From Chloroflexota bacterium (GTDB lineage: Bacteria > Chloroflexota > UBA11872): 64,000 nt of DNA. Positions 62,865-64,000 of the stretch are shown piece after piece. The stretch is taken from the NCBI GenBank assembly GCA_022825895.1, contig JAJDVX010000019.1, positions 119,548 to 183,547 on the forward strand, written 5' to 3'. The translations under genes and the position numbers were made by a program. The notes beneath the pieces are model-generated. The model saw nothing but the letters and a program-made list of their open reading frames with translations. It did not search any database and was not told the origin of the DNA. Position 1 is the first letter of the stretch. Each line of letters opens with the position of its first letter.

Positions 62865-63385
62865 GGGTTGGGCCTGGGGGGCGGGGGCAACTCCGAATTG
62901 TAGGCGGGAAATGGGGCGGGGTTGCGCGCGTAAGAGTTTTTTCTAAAAAACTCTTGAGGCAAATCGGGGCGAAATTTGGCGGGCTTTGGGGGCATGGCTG
63001 AGGCTGCGGGCTGGATGGCGCGGCGGGGTTGGCGAGCTGGATCGGGGTGGGGACCGTGGCTGGATCGGCTCAGCACGCACGGGGCCGCGCTCGGTATGGG
63101 CGACGGGCGCCTGGCCGCGAGGGAGGGCACGCGGGACAGAAAGCAGGAGAGGCGGACGGCGAGCGGGCGGAAGCGGAGAGGGTGGAGGGGAAAGGAGATA
63201 GAGAAGAGGGGAGCGAGGAGGGTGGCGGGCATTTGGACTAAGGGTTGCGAGGCTTACTCGGATAGTGTACACTTTGTGAGAGTGAGTGGCAAGTGGCTGG
63301 TGGAGAGGTGGAAGCGCGGGGGGCTGGTGGGTTTGGCCAGCGAGACGGAGTTCGTGGGGGAGGTCGCGTCCCCGGTGCGATGGGG
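62865..63385. other. Intergenic region holding promoter-like element copy 3
   Basis: About 520 bases. The first part is A/G-rich with low-complexity frames. Near its centre is the conserved promoter-like element. A short frame starting at GTG 63276 runs toward the convergent gene but has no recognisable product. I see no other gene. Confidence 0.5.
63245..63273 (+). promoter_or_regulatory. Promoter-like element, copy 3
   Basis: TTGCGA, 17 bases, TACACT. With the flank starting at 63229 (GGCATTTGGA) it matches the 24.5 kb element over about 46 bases with few changes. A GTG lies 2 bases after the -10 box and a second 8 bases after. No clear downstream gene is served, so this copy may be a remnant or a moved element. 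Confidence 0.5.
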
Positions 63386-63721
63386 TCAGGCGGCGTCGTC
63401 GTGGCGGTCGCGGTCGCGGCGTCCGGCCAAGAAGCCCTCGATGGCACCTTCAAGGCGGGACATGCGTCCTTCGAGTCGAAACACGCGCTCGGTCAGGGCC
63501 TGCACGTCCTTGCGCACGTCGGCCAGGCCGCTGCGGACTTCAGCCAAGCCGGCATTGAATTCGTCGCGCAGGGCCTGGCTGTCGGCGCGGAATTCGGCGC
63601 GCAAGGCCAGGTTGTCGGCGCGCGCGTCGCGGCGGAACGTGAGCAGCAGGCCGATCATGGTGGCGCCGATGCCGATCAAGGTGGCGCCGACGGCGAGGAT
63701 GCCGATGAGTTCGGGGGTCAT
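63386..63721 (-). CDS. Small membrane-anchored coiled-coil protein, copy 1
   Basis: A 111-residue protein with one transmembrane helix (about residues 5-28), then a long heptad-patterned helix (FRRDARADNLALRAEF ... LEGRMSRLEGAIEGF) and an acidic/basic tail. No enzyme motif. Similar short anchored coiled coils occur widely and are often mobile-region neighbours. A nearly identical second copy begins at 63850, showing a recent tandem duplication. Confidence 0.65.
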   Translation of the reverse strand: MTPELIGILAVGATLIGIGATMIGLLLTFRRDARADNLALRAEFRADSQALRDEFNAGLAEVRSGLADVRKDVQALTERVFRLEGRMSRLEGAIEGFLAGRRDRDRHDDAA

Positions 63722-63849
63722 GGGCGGCTCCTAGGTGTGGGTTTGCTTATCCACCGCCCATGGGAGCTCAACGGTAGCACGGACCGGGGTGCGCGAGATT
63801 GCACCTGCGTACCTGGCCGACGACGCTCAGCGCTGAGCGCCCGGGGCGG

Positions 63850-64000
63850 TCAGGCGGCGGCGTCGTCGTGGCGGTCGCGGTCACGGCGTCCGGCCAAGAA
63901 GCCCTCGATGGCGCCTTCAAGGCGGGACATGCGTCCTTCGAGTCGAAACACGCGCTCGGTCAGGGCCTGCACGTCCTTGCGCACGTCGGCCAGGCCGCTG
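63850..64000 (-). CDS. Membrane coiled-coil protein, copy 2 (5' end beyond window)
   Basis: The stop codon is at 63850-63852 and the open reading continues out of the window. The visible 150 bases repeat the 3' part of the 63386-63721 gene with only a few changes and one extra Ala codon at the end. The transmembrane start is not in view. Duplicated in tandem, so the pair is recent. Confidence 0.6.
   Translation of the reverse strand, partial: SGLADVRKDVQALTERVFRLEGRMSRLEGAIEGFLAGRRDRDRHDDAAA

Overview
The window is a high-GC bacterial chromosome segment, densely packed on both strands, with many GTG and TTG starts and overlapping stop/start pairs. Several traits point to Chloroflexota, although this is inference: two protein N-termini of types common in that phylum (a GYPIT/QYF segment in the deacetylase at 233-1441, and a WDKATNWTGFTDGYRTW segment in the cache protein at 30213-32165), the futalosine menaquinone pathway, MurT/GatD peptidoglycan amidation, a mycobacterial-type LeuB and long-form HisG. 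There is one tRNA (Pro, CGG) and no rRNA, CRISPR array, prophage or transposase. Layout: 1-12.2 kb holds a polysaccharide deacetylase, DegV, recF with a DciA-like gene, a run of metabolic genes (FAD oxidoreductase, TIM-barrel isomerase, beta-propeller protein, leuB, class II aldolase, nagA) and small unknowns. 12.2-17.5 kb is a menaquinone operon led by a TetR regulator with a textbook operator: tetR-mqnE-mqnA-mqnC, then about 790 bases of palindromic repeats, then mqnD. 17.8-24.4 kb is a first defence-like island: AAA ATPase plus DUF4276, an AT-richer HNH nuclease plus small nucleotidyltransferase, and an MmeI-like single-chain restriction-modification enzyme. 25-36.5 kb is mostly housekeeping: hisG, two oxidoreductases, a permease fused to an HATPase-like domain, a secreted multi-cache protein, an MBL-fold hydrolase, small lipoproteins and a flavin reductase. 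36.7-53.6 kb is accessory again: tRNA-Pro, a helicase / phospholipase-D / DUF6361 cassette, a glcE-like oxidase gene with a repeat inside its reading frame, and a type I restriction operon (hsdM, OLD-like ATPase, hsdS, hicBA, hsdR). 53.8-64 kb returns to core functions: two enolase-superfamily enzymes, murT-gatD, a Rieske protein, a HIT protein, lysA, a zinc ribbon, radC, a membrane-anchored gamma-carbonic-anhydrase-like protein and a tandemly duplicated membrane coiled-coil gene that runs off the end. The best candidates for something undescribed are the HNH-nucleotidyltransferase pair at 19927-21374, the permease-HATPase fusion at 28265-29998, and a promoter-like element found three times (24.5, 55.1 and 63.25 kb) whose -10 box lies only about 2 to 13 bases before a possible start codon.
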